A stretch of DNA of 64,000 nucleotides from Populus alba (lineage: Eukaryota; Streptophyta; Magnoliopsida; Malpighiales; Salicaceae): contig NC_133297.1 of the NCBI RefSeq assembly GCF_005239225.2, forward strand, positions 18,836,147 to 18,900,146, read 5' to 3'. Made by a program: the position numbers and the translations under genes. Shown in pieces: positions 36,408 to 47,188 of this stretch. Position 1 is the stretch's first letter; each line of letters begins with the position of its first letter. The notes below the pieces were generated by a model. That model had not been told where the DNA came from. It searched no databases and was given only the letters and a program-made list of their open reading frames with translations.

Positions 36408-36702
36408 TCAAACACCAGTAGATCCAAAACCCTCACATCAGGAGTTGCAATTTTCTCAAGAATCAACTATGCAGTTCCATTGCCAACCTTTACCTCAAAA
36501 TCAACATTAGAGTAATAACCCTATCAGGCCTCTGTAATCAGCATCTATGACACCAACACCCACATCAATTGAGTGCTTCAATGCCAATCCCGATCTTAGT
36601 GCTAAAACAACAAAACTAAATTTTAGAAACAAAACCAAACCATCCATGAACATAAATTAAAAGGTACGAAGTGAGATTTACCAATACAAGCATAGGCAAA
36701 CT
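36408..36702 (-). pseudogene. dUTPase 3' end, copy 3 (broken)
   Basis: The last exon runs from an acceptor-like TTTTAG (36602-36607) to the stop TGA (36408-36410). [11 protein letters not shown] and GVIDADYRG are readable. An indel after YRG breaks the frame, and about 30 bp between ATPDV and GFGSTGV, including the start of the phosphate-binding loop, is missing. A short upstream exon end (to about 36702) matches TYA(R)I with its GTAAAT donor. The arrangement equals copy 1, so both derive from the same segment. Confidence 0.8.
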
Positions 36703-36705
36703 TCA

Positions 36706-36959
36706 TTCTTTATAAGTGAATTTTACACTCAATCGCCCTGTAACTCGATCACAATTTCAGGACCATAACAAATTGTTATCAGAGCAGGAAGTTATGTGTA
36801 ATTCCTATAACAACTTACAGACAATTTGAGATCTTCATGAAGATGTATCAGGAGAATCGATAGAAAGTTAGAACCGAGAGGGAGCAACTTTTTTATGCTC
36901 GAATTGAAGAACTTTCTTGTGGCTTGGCTGCAATCAGATTAGAGGTTCATCAAGGAGAT
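36706..36959 (+). pseudogene. Old Ty3/gypsy (Gy2): LTR end, primer site, gag start
   Basis: The LTR 3' end 'ggaccataaca' (to 36770) is followed after three to four bases by TTATCAGAGC. That matches the primer-binding site for initiator tRNA-Met (TGGTATCAGAGC) with one change. A decayed gag follows, ending ...AAIRLEVHQGD at 36959. The reading continues after the solo LTR at 39201 with DDGSVNRG. Most of the 5' LTR is gone; what remains abuts dUTPase copy 3. Confidence 0.6.
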
Positions 36960-39200
36960 TGTCATAACCCCAATTTTTGACCATTTTATTTTAATTATTT
37001 ATTATTATTTTATTTTACTGAAAAGGATAAAAAAAAATGACGGTGATAAAAAAATAATAATGATGAAAAAATAAGTAAAATGAAATAAATGAAGAATGAA
37101 TTAAAATTTGGGTTAAGAGCAATATGATTGGAAGTTTTTGGGATTTAAATTAAACTTTGGAATTAATCTAATTAAGCTTGGAATTAATCTTAATTAATCC
37201 AATCAAGGGTTTAATTGGAGAATTGATAAGTTTTGAGACTAATTAAGCTTGGAATTAATTTTAATCCAATCCAATCAAGGGTTTAAATTGGAGAATCGAT
37301 AAGTTTTGAGACTTCATTGGACTTGGATTTAATTAAATTAATTAAATCAGGATTAATTGAAGAAATAACAAAGTTTGGGGTTAATTGGGGCACGATTGCA
37401 ACAAATTAAAATCCAAGGACTACATTGAAAAAAAATTGCGTGCAAATTGCAGGGGGCTTGCGCAGTTTATAAAACCAGGGCTTAATTAAAAAACTTTTAA
37501 AAACTTCATGGGCCAAAACACAAATCATCATTAAACATTTCAAAACGACGCCGTCTGTGGATACGCTGTTCATCTTCTTCAACGGATGATCCCGCTGCCC
37601 CATCATACACCTGCAAGCAATGGTTGGAAGAAACATATATGTTTCTCTGGCTATAAAAGCCAGGAGAACGAAAGGTCACAAGGGGCGGACGGGAGAGAAA
37701 AAAAGAGCATAATTAAAAATCAGATTTTGCGATTCCTCTGTTTTCTTTCTCAAAGAAACAGAGGAGGCCACGAGCAGCGGAGGAGAAAGATAGGGGAAAC
37801 CACAAAAGACCAGAGAAGAAAGAAACCAAAGAAAAAAAAATGGCGGAAACTGAGAGCAGGGGAGACCGAGAACAGGAAAAGGAGAGAGGGACTGAAAAAC
37901 AAAAAACGCAGGGGAAAGAACACTGGGAAACAGGAACACAACAAAAAAAAAAAGCCAGGAACAAATAGGGAAAAACAAAAAAAGAGATCAGAGAAGGGGA
38001 AGAAAAACCCAAGAGAGAGAGGGAGAGAGAAGAAAGAAAACCGGAAAGAAGAGAAACACAAGCAAAGCACAGAACTTTTAGGTTCATCTCCAGAACTCCT
38101 CATTTACCAGAAATAGGCTTCCCTCACCAGTTCTTGACTTAAGAAAAACAAGAGAGAAAAACCGGCCAAGAGAGAGAGAGATGGTGTTCTGAAAACAGAG
38201 TAAAGAAACGAAAAAAAAACAAGCCGAAACAGAGACACAGGAAAGGAATTACAACGTGAGAGACAAGTAAAAGGAGTAATAAGAAAGTCGAAGGTAGAAG
38301 CGTCGCCCTCATCAATTACGCACAAATTCTTTGCAAAAGAACCAGGTAAGTCTTCTGCTCTGTGTTAACCCAAATTCAGTTGCTCGCTGTTTGTTAATTA
38401 ATTTTCGCCATCTGTTTTGAATTCAATATCAAGGGCCATGCACGCGTTGATTTAGATGAACGTGTGCCTCGTGTGGCCCAGCCGGGTCACTGGGCTTGGG
38501 CCAGTGACTGGGCTGGGCTGGCTGGGTCCAGCCCAGCCTATGTGGGCTGAGCTGGGCCCAACTCGTCAAAAAAAATAAAAAACAGAAAAATAAAAAAAGT
38601 AGAAAAAATAAAAAATAAAAAAATGTGTATCCATGAATAAAAATAATGTAAATTTATTGGTTTATTCACTGATGTTAGAGTCAGGAATAAAAATACCGGT
38701 TTAAATTTATATTATTTTATTTTTATTTAGCTAGAAAAATAAAAAAATATGTACATGCGTAAAAATAAATTTTTTTTTATTCACTGGCGCTAGAGTATGG
38801 AATAAAAAATATTGATCTAATTTATTTTATAGCTACGTAATATTTACCAATGCCAGAGTTGGAGATATTCGTAGTTGAATTTACACTGACGCTAGAGTCA
38901 GGAATATTATAAGCAAATTATCATAGCGTAAACTAATAAACATTTAGCAATTTAAGACAAAACCAGCAATGCAGTCTGCCTTTAGCAGAACTTTTAAGGG
39001 GTGATAATATCTTCTACTTTACATAACCAATCCCGAGCCATATAATCTCTGTTGACCAGTTAGGGTTCCTAGTGACCATAATACTAGGTGGCGACTCCTT
39101 AGACAAGACATTTTTTCCTTAAAAGAACCAGATGCCAAAAATCCATTCTTTCCATGATATACTTTTATTTTTTAGAGTCGCCGCGATGTCGGGTGTGACA
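36960..39200 (+). mobile_element. Family M solo LTR in Gy2 gag
   Basis: It starts TGTCATAACCCC and ends GGGTGTGACA, flanked by GAGAT (36955-36959) and AAGAT (39201-39205), 5 bp with one mismatch. The gag reading frame of Gy2 is split by it. A TATAAAA box (37652-37658) is preceded by a GACGCCGTC box (about 37547) and followed by about 640 bp of almost pure A/G (37680-38330). After that come the GGGCTGGG repeats (about 38460-38560) and the family block in inverse orientation (39055-39100). It is 2241 bp and non-coding; the Lys/Arg-rich open frame over the purine stretch is composition only. Confidence 0.75.
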
Positions 39201-39271
39201 AAGATGATGGAAGTGTGAACAGGGGACTAAGAGGACATCCTCAAATGGTTAACCGTTTGGAGGGACGTATG
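39201..39271 (+). pseudogene. Gy2 gag, middle piece
   Basis: It reads DDGSVNRG...MVNRLEGRM and is continued at 50872 by QAPRYSRLEFPFYD. The break is exactly the insertion point of the Athila-like element. Confidence 0.65.
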
Positions 39272-41145
39272 TGACACGACCAAAAGATTGATGTCTTCTC
39301 CTAAGTGTAGGAGTGTCGAAGTAATAAATAACCCGGCAAGACCGGGGTTGAACCATAGAGAGGTTAATTGTATAAAATTATAAATAACAATACAACAACA
39401 ATAATAACAATAATAGTAATATAGTAATAATAATATTAATGGTAATAATAATAATAATAATAATACTCAGTACGTGACGTTGTTATACCTGAGAATGATC
39501 TAAAAGATCGGGTCACAGGTGTCCAGCCTATATACTGAGTTTATGAAAAGGTCAAGGAGATATATTATATAATATAAATAGATTTCTGATGCGAATGAAC
39601 AAGGCAAGACCAACAATGTCAGGATCCTTGATCAAACACAGAGCATACTTAACGTACATAAAAATATAACAAGAATGTAAATAATAATAATAGTAGTAGT
39701 AGTAAAAAAGAAGAGGAAGAAATTAATGAGAACATTGAGATGGAAGATTACTGTAAGGATTAAACAATGATAAAAACAAATGTTAAGGTTAGATGATCCA
39801 CTAATGGTATTTCAAACAAGTATAATATAAACTTTTATTACTCAATTTGGAAACCACACTCGAATGACGTTTCAATCGAATGATTTGTCATTAATAGGTC
39901 ATTAAAAAATGTTAACATGATCATATTAATTATCTTATTTACGTAACACCAAACTTTTAAATATTTTCAGGAATTCATGATGCTAACTTATATTAACAAC
40001 AAATCAAGTTCCTTTCATAGCACAGGTGTAGGTAATACCATACAGTTGGGCTATGAGAGTGCCAAGCATTTTTTGTACCAAGTGTTATACAACACAAATC
40101 TAGATTAATCATTTAACAAGCAAGGTATTAAGAATTAGTAAGATAAAAAAAATAAGACATGTTAATATTAAACATTAAGGTCCATGTTGAGTTTATACTA
40201 TACTTATTCTTACACCATTAGTGTAACCTTTTCACCTTGACATAATAAACTTGGTTAAACATAATAAAGAAGAGAAACATAAATAAACAAAACAAGAACA
40301 TAAATAAGATACAAGTTAACTAAGAAAAGGAAAGGAAATGAAAAGCATAAACAAGATATTAATGAAGCAAAACTTAAAAATTACAAAAAAATATAAAGAG
40401 AGATAGGAAGAGCAAGTTCTTGATCTGAACAATCCAGCCCCTAAATGCATGGCAAATGCCTCCTTTTATAGGCCAAAATTCGGAATTATTGATTTGATGA
40501 CTAATTATTGAGTGGGTGGGCAACTCTTGACTTGGTGAAAATCCTTATCTTTTTGTCTGAATAAAACGAAATTGCTAGCATCAGAACTTGGACCACTTGA
40601 AAACATGAAAGTTGTAGGAAATTGACTCAGCTTTCCAGGAAAAAAAATGGAGGTCATTTGGACTTCTAGAACTCTAGATATGGGCCAAACACTGAACAGT
40701 GTTCAGGCTGCAGGACAGATTCGGACTTCTCCGTTGTTGCTATAATTTGGACTGGCAAACGACCTTCTTAGATCTTGGTGTCCACATGAAAGTTGTAGGC
40801 CTATGTCTTACTGAATGTTTGTAAAAATTTGAGATCATTTTGACATTTAGAACTCGAGATATGACCCAATTACCAAATAGTGTTCCAATTTGGACTACGC
40901 CAACATCTCTTTTCTAAGTTCGGCCCTCTCTTTGTCCTTTCAATTTCCATACTTGAGCTCATCAAACAATCGTTTGATTTATGTGATAGGCATGCTTTTA
41001 AGATGAACATTGACCATATATTAAGGCATTTTATAGTATCAGACTTGTTATTATAAAACATGCTTTAGTTAAGGAGTTATTGATATTTCAAGTGTAAAAT
41101 GATGATATAAAACCTTGATAAATATGTACTTTTAAGTACTAATCA
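39272..41145 (-). repeat. 3' LTR of the Athila-like element
   Basis: It is 1874 bp. It begins TGACACGACC and ends TACTAATCA on plus. It is a direct repeat of 48980-50871, differing by scattered substitutions and small indels (more CAA/AAT repeat units in the other LTR near 49080-49190). Confidence 0.95.
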
Positions 41146-41159
41146 CACCCCCAACCAGC
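41146..41159 (-). other. Polypurine tract of the Athila-like element
   Basis: On the minus strand GGTTGGGGGTG sits directly before the 3' LTR. This is the expected place for second-strand priming. Confidence 0.65.
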
Positions 41160-41182
41160 TTATTACTAATCCCTAGTAATCA

Positions 41183-41995
41183 AAGCGTTAAAATAGAAAA
41201 AAAGAAAAAGAAAATTGCAAGTTCCATAAAGCAAGGCATTCATCATTCAACTTCCATTAATCTATCCAGATAAACAAATTCTCATTAAATTCATATATCT
41301 GCTCAATACCTCTAAAACAAGATATTACTAAACCTTTGTTTTGTGTTCAAAATAACAAAATATAGTTATGGGGCTTTACTTGGAAGAAAAACAAAATTTT
41401 GTGTGTGAAAATGAAGATTTAAAAATACTTGTTAAATGAGCATATGAGCAGAATCAAGGGCTAACAATACGAGAGTTTGTAAACCTGAATATTTTAAGAA
41501 GTATTCTGATAGAACTTGTTAAGAATGTTTACTAAGATGCGTCTCAAAAGTCACTTTAACAAAAGAACTCCTTTTACTGTGTCATCCTAGTAACAATAGT
41601 TTTGCAAATAGTTTATGAAATAGAAAACACAGTTTTTTTTTTAAGATATCAACTACTACCCTTTCCCCCCAAGCGTTAAAATAGAAAAAAAAAATTGCAA
41701 GTTCCATAAAGCAAGGCATTCATCATTCAACTTCCATTAATCTATCCAGATAAACAAATTCTCATTAAATTCATATATCTGCTCAATACCTCTTAAACAA
41801 GATATTACTAAACCTTTCTTTTGTGTTCAAAATATCAACATATAGTTATGGGGCTTTACTTGGAAGAAAAACAAATTTTTGCTCTAATGTTTAAGGTTAA
41901 CTTCCTCGGGTTAGGATGATTCTTCACACATATAACTTCAACATATAGTTTTTTTTTTTTTTTAAGATATCAACTACTACCCTTTCCCCCCAACC
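41183..41995. repeat. Internal duplication near the 3' LTR
   Basis: About 210 bp at 41183-41395 recur at 41674-41876 ('gcaagttccataaagcaagg', 'cattaatctatccagataaa', 'tatagttatggggctttact'). A shorter piece 'aagatatcaactactaccct' recurs at 41642 and 41963. This is local tandem duplication in the non-coding 3' region. Confidence 0.85.
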
Positions 41996-42245
41996 AAAAT
42001 GAGACATTGTCCTCACTGTCTTAAGGTAGAAAGATAGAGTATAGAAGACATCACCTGAAATAGCAAACACTGACAAACCTGAAACACACTTAAACAAATA
42101 TAAGAAACAACAAAACACAATAATAAAACCAAAAGATGCAAATATTTACAAACGTAGGCTCAAATCTAATCTAATCTTTTTACGACTTTCCTTAGTTGAC
42201 CAATTTATGCAACTCATGGAGGGATTAATTACAGGGATGAAATAT

Positions 42246-42797
42246 TATAGTTGGTCAATCAATTGTTCAGCAGTAGCAGCAGAGATTATGATTTGTCGTG
42301 TTGAAGATGTTAGAAATTCATGTTCCACAGCATGATCAAGAAAAGACAACAACTTATCATAAAACCATTAACATTTAACAAACCTATGGGTTTATGGTGA
42401 ATGTGCAGTTGGGCCCAAGAGGAAATATGAAACATCTCTTCCAATGTGCCCAGACCACCTGGTAAGGCAATGAAGGCATTAGCATGGTTAAACATTGCAT
42501 TCAGTCGATCAGACATTGTGGGGACCTGTAATTCCTCTCCAATTGTTTTTCCAATGATATCCCTTTGTGCTAAAGCTTTGGGAACTACCCCCAAAACTTG
42601 ACTACCTCCTAAAAATACAGCTATTGACACTCCCCCATTAACCCCAGGCTACCTCCTCTATACACTAAATGAATCTTTCGCTCAGCTAGTACCTAACCAA
42701 GATGATTTGCTGATTCTAAAAACTCCTTTTCTTTCCCAGGACTGGATCCAACGAAAACACAAATATTGTTTATGTGATGACTTGAGGAACCTACCAT
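42246..42797 (-). pseudogene. LOG: LOG-like cytokinin phosphoribohydrolase pseudogene
   Basis: LOG enzymes release active cytokinin base from its riboside 5'-monophosphate. From ATG 42797 the frame reads ICVFVGSSPGKEKEFL, an in-frame TAG (HLG-stop-VLAERK), then LVYRGGSLGLMGGVS. The family motif PGGLGTLEE follows, then HISSWAQLHIHHKPIGLLN. One base is lost near 42365; in the shifted frame the C terminus ends at TAA (42246-42248). The normal YGGGS is RGGS here. No intron is seen over the whole length. It lies on the same strand as the host retrotransposon, between the extra reading frame and the LTR. A minus-strand TATATATA (42901-42908) lies about 105 bp upstream, so a promoter may have come along. 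Confidence 0.85.
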
Positions 42798-42900
42798 TTC
42801 TACACACTTCTATATTTGATGAATGTTTGGGTTGAGTAGAAATGAAGGGAAGGAAGAGAAGAATTTATACATGAGAAATTGAAAATGCAATCATACCACC

Positions 42901-42941
42901 TATATATAGGCCAGCCGTAGTCTCTCTCTCTCTCTCTCTCT
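42901..42941 (-). promoter_or_regulatory. TATA-like box and (GA)n by the LOG pseudogene
   Basis: TATATATA at 42901-42908 and a CT dinucleotide run at about 42919-42941 (GA on the gene strand) lie upstream of the pseudogene start. Position fits a core promoter. Function is not shown. Confidence 0.35.
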
Positions 42942-43045
42942 TTATTTATTTATTTATTTTGAAAAAGCATGTGCATGTACAGGTAGTTGTGATTGTGGCT
43001 CACATCTTTCCTTGGTTTTACGTTCAAGAACATCTTAAACGCCCT

Positions 43046-43600
43046 CTATGGGTCGGGGATAGGCTTCCCATCCATTTTTCTTAAAAATTGGCAAACATGG
43101 TCTTTTTTAGTCAGATTCCCAAGACTAAGTCGAGCATGTTCTTTATGGAATTGTGGCCATAAATCATGAATTACATGATGCACATCTCCACTAGGGTGCT
43201 TCTCAAGAGTCAATAGAAGATTATCTAAAGACCCCTTACTCAGGCCATCCTTAATGAATTGTATTTTATCTTCACGGTTTACAAATACCATTCCTAAAGA
43301 ACGACATGTGGCATTACAAGTCCATCTAGCACATCTGTGACAGACTTTCAGTCGTTTTCCATGATGTTTCTTTGCAAAAGTGCTTTTACTTGTTCCAGGC
43401 ATGTATGAAATGAAAGAATTGGACGACTCACCTGACAATCGGACCTTTGCTTCAATTAGCCAACGAATATCTTCAGGAATTCCATGGTTCATTAACAACC
43501 TCAATCTTTCACACCTAGCACGATAAATTTTTGTAATCGCATTTTGAGGCAGAGCGGGAAAATACTTTTTCAATTTTTCAAGAGTGGTGTCCATTTTCAA
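43046..43600 (-). CDS. Uncharacterised 184-aa frame in Athila-like element
   Basis: An open frame of 184 residues lies downstream of integrase on the element's coding strand. It is basic. It has a putative zinc-binding cluster near residues 86-98 (C-x2-C-x4-C-x3-C within VCHRCARWTCNATC) and no membrane segment. I do not recognise a family. Its position equals that of the extra (sometimes called env-like) frame of Athila elements, but nothing env-like is visible. A second ATG (ATGGCGGATAAC) lies at 43731 with a shifted short frame, and an intron-like stretch between suggests a spliced start. Unlike gag and pol of the same element it has no stop or frameshift. Confidence 0.5.
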   Translation of the reverse strand: MKMDTTLEKLKKYFPALPQNAITKIYRARCERLRLLMNHGIPEDIRWLIEAKVRLSGESSNSFISYMPGTSKSTFAKKHHGKRLKVCHRCARWTCNATCRSLGMVFVNREDKIQFIKDGLSKGSLDNLLLTLEKHPSGDVHHVIHDLWPQFHKEHARLSLGNLTKKDHVCQFLRKMDGKPIPDP

Positions 43601-43791
43601 CTGAGAATTGGGGGAGAGATTCTAAGAAAGGAGAAAGAGCAAAGAATTGCACAAATATATACACAGATATCAGTTATCATGGGAAACTGAAAGAACATAC
43701 TTAAGAGTCACGGAGTACCGTTATCCGCCATTTGACTGGGGTGAAAGACTAGCAAAACAAAAGTCACACAAAAACAATGTGAGAAAAAGAA

Positions 43792-44911
43792 TCAATCTTT
43801 ATATACAGGATCACCCAATTCAATAGAGTCATTTTCAACTGAGAAATTATCAAAATAAACTTTCAAACGATGGCCATTTACCTTGAAAACATTACCATTC
43901 TTTGGATTTTCGATATCACAGGCCCCATATGGATACACACGTTTCACAATAAAAGGATCGCTCCATCTTGATCTTAGTTTTCCAGGAAATAAATGGAGTT
44001 GAGAATTATAAAGCAAGACTTTTTGACCAACATTGAATGTTTTTCTCAGTATTTTCTTGTCATGAAACTCTTTGATTCTTTCTTTATGAATTCTTGAATT
44101 GTCATATGTATCATTTCTTGTTTCCTCAAGCTCATTTATTTGCAATTTTCGCAGCTGACTTGCATCATCAATGTTTGAATTGAAAGCTTTAATAGCCCAA
44201 TAAGCTTTATGTTCAATTTCCACAAGCAAGTGATAAGGTTTTCCATAGACTAGTCTAAGGTGACATACCTAATGATATTTTATATGCAGTTCGATAAGCC
44301 CAAAATGCATCATTAAGTCTTAAAGACCAGTCTTTTCGATTAGGGTTCATCGTTTTCTCCAAGATCTGTTTGATCTCCCTATTAGCAAGTTCTACCTGTC
44401 CACTCGTCTAAGGGTGATAAGGGGTGGCAACTTTGTGTGTGATTCCATATTTCTTCATTAAAGACGCAAATGGCTTGTTGTAGAAATGTGTTCCACCATC
44501 ACTTATCATGGCTTGAGGGATTCCAAATCGACTTAAAATGTTTTCTTTCAAAAACTTTATCACTGTTTTGTGATCATTGTTTCGACTTGGAATTGCCTCT
44601 ATCCATTTTGAAACATAATCTACTGCGACCAATATGTACAAGAAACCAGATGATGGAGGAAATGGACCCATGAAATCTATACCCCAACAGTCAAAGATCT
44701 CAATGACAAGAATAGGATTTAAAGGCATCATGTGACATTTCGAAATAGATCCCAACTTATGACAATTTTCACAAGTCTTCCAGAATGCATGTGAGTCTTT
44801 AAACATGGTGGGCCAGTAAAATCCACTTTGTAAGATTTTTGCAGTTGTCTTTCTTGATGAGAAATGACCCTCACATGCCTTAGAATGACAAAATTTAATG
44901 ACACTACTCAC
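43792..44911 (-). pseudogene. Integrase of the Athila-like element (broken)
   Basis: It inserts retrotransposon DNA into the genome. The N-terminal zinc-binding H-H-C-C is visible (HSKACEGH ... CENCHK). Catalytic Asp lies in GIDFMGPF and in ISDGGTHF, and the Glu in [12 protein letters not shown] stop TAG replaces the usual Gln in YHPQTSGQ (about 44408). A frameshift near 44265 splits the central part from the C-terminal DNA-binding part, which reads on to the stop at 43792. The C terminus has the GPF-type region (GQKVLLYNS, FPGKLRSRWSDPF). Confidence 0.85.
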
Positions 44912-44932
44912 CTCATTGTCAGGAATGCATCT

Positions 44933-46585
44933 TCAAAATATTTGATCAGGACAATATTTGAATAAATAAGGGTCATTCCAATAAAAGTTCTTCACTTCGT
45001 TCAAGAACTTTCTTTTGTCTTGGGTACTCCAATGAGCTGGCAATTGTCCTGAAACAAGAAAATTAACAATATTAGCAAACCAAGGCATTGTAGAGACAGA
45101 AAATGAAGATTCATCAGGAAAGTAGTCATCGATTGGTGTGATGTCAGATCTCGAATCGGTTGTCAATCTTGACAAATGATCTGCGACAACATTTTTTGTG
45201 CCTTTCTTGTCTTTGATTGTGATATCAAATTCTTGAAGTAACAAAATCCATCACACCAATCTAGCCTTAGAATCTTTCTTAGAGAGAAGATATTTCAATG
45301 CTGCATGATCACTAAAAACAACAACAGGTGAGCCAACAAGATAAGATCTGAACTTGTCACATGCAAATACTACTGTAAGTAATTCTTTTTCAGTGGTAGT
45401 GTAATTCATTTGAGCACTATTTAAAGTTTTACTTGCATAGTAAATCACATAAGGTTTCTTATCTTTTCTTTGTCCCACGATAGCACCTACGACATAATCA
45501 CTAGCATCACACATTATTTCAAAAGGTAGTGACCAATCAGGAGGTTGAATGACAGGAGTAGAAGTAGGCAAGCTTTTAAGTTTAACAAAGGCTTTTTCAC
45601 ATTGTTCAGTCCATTCAAAAACATTTTCCTTTGTTAGAAGGTTACACAATGGTTTAGATATTACACTAAAATCTTTGATGAACCTTCTGTAAAAACCAAC
45701 ATGTCCTAAGAATGATCTAGCATCTTTAACAGATTTTGGTGTTGGTAAGTCAGCAATTAACTCGATTTTAAATTTGTCAACCTCAATTCCTTTCGATGAA
45801 ACAATGTGACCAAGTACAATGCCGTTTGTTACCTGAATAGCCATCTAGGAAACAATAAAATTCATGACCTGCAACTCTTTCTAGGATTTGATCCATGAAA
45901 GGTAAAGGGAAATGATCTTTTCTAGTCATTAAATTAAGTTTCCTATAGTCAATGCACATGCGCCAACCAGTAATAGTCCTAGTTGGAATTAACTCATTTT
46001 TCTCATTTGTTATCACAGTGACTCCAGACTTTTTGGGTACAACTTGGGTAGGACTTACCCATTTGCTGTCAGAAATAGGATAAATGATTCCATTATCTAG
46101 AAGCTTAATGACTTCATTTTCACTACTTTTTTCATATTAGGATTAAGTCTTCGTTGCATTTCTCTAGATGGTTTAGCATTTTCCTCCAAATAAATCCTGT
46201 GTGTGCAAATCAAAGGACTAATTCCTTTTATATCAGCTATGGTCCATCCTAATGCATTTTTATGCATTTTCAGAGTCTGTAATAACTTACCTTCTTGATG
46301 TGCATTAAGTTTGGATGAGATTATTACCAGAAAAGTTTCATTTTCTCCTAAAAATGAGTATTTAAGATTAACTGGTAATGGCTTCAAATCAGGTTTTGGT
46401 GGTTGAACACTTGAAGGTATGGACTCAATTGATTGTGGTGGCAATTCTTCAATTTGTGGTCTCCAATTACATGCCTTTGCTTCTTCCTGAAAATAAACCA
46501 TTTGCAACTCGTCATGTTCATCAATCTCAGTTTTAGTAGAAGTGGTTTGAAATTGATCATGAACTAATTTTTCAATAAAGTCCAC
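44933..46585 (-). pseudogene. Reverse transcriptase/RNase H, with RT palm deleted
   Basis: Upstream segment 46585-46097 is the linker between protease and RT. RT starts WRMCIDYRKLN and FPLPFMDQILERVAG up to LDGYSG. It then jumps directly (45836-45844) to IVLGHIVSSKGIEVD. About 100 residues, including the catalytic YxDD block, are missing, so the enzyme cannot work. RNase H follows: IMCDASDYVVGA, YASKTLNSAQMNYTTTEKE and SDHAALKYLL. One more break lies near 45245, and the tail continues to 44933. Confidence 0.85.
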
Positions 46586-46762
46586 TTCCTATAAATCATT
46601 ATCATCTCCAGGTTGCTTGTAAATGTTGAAAATATTCATCTCCAATGTCATGTTTCCAAATGATAGCTTCATCAGTCCATTCTTACAATTAATCAATGCA
46701 TTAGAAGTGGCAAGAAATAGACGTCCTAAAATGACAGGAATTGAATTACATGCTTCAACAAG

Positions 46763-47170
46763 TTATGTATCCAAGACAATAAAATGTACAGGGTAAATGA
46801 ATTTATCAACTTGTACTAACACATCCTCAATTATTCCTCTAGGCACTTTTACAGATCTATCAGCAAGTAAAAGAGTTACAAAAGTTGGTTTTAACTCACC
46901 TAGATTGAGACTTTGAAAAATCGAATATGGAAGTAAATTCACACTAGCTTCAAGATCAAGTAAAGCTCTTTCAATTTTATGTTCTCCAATAAAGGAAGAA
47001 ATTATAGGACAACCAGGGTCTTTATATTTCAAAGCATTATTGTTCTGAAGAATAGCACTTACTTGTTCGACTAAAAATGCTTTCTTTTTCACATTCAGTT
47101 TTCTCTTCACAGTGCATAGATCTTTAAAAAATTTAGCATAGGAAGGTACTTGTTTAATAGCATCTAACAA
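46763..47170 (-). pseudogene. Aspartic protease of the Athila-like element
   Basis: It contains ERALLDLEASVNLLPYS, where the family has DLGAS. The Gly after the catalytic Asp-Leu is Glu, which should abolish activity. RGIIEDVLVQVDKFIYPV follows, as usual. The region up to pol (46600-46760) also reads as pol-type protein with stops. Confidence 0.8.
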
Positions 47171-47188
47171 AGGTATATTGATCCTTAC

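Noticed and set aside
37586..38116. 176-residue Lys/Arg/Glu-rich frame
   Set aside because: It is open only because the DNA is nearly all A/G; the same LTR elsewhere does not keep the frame.
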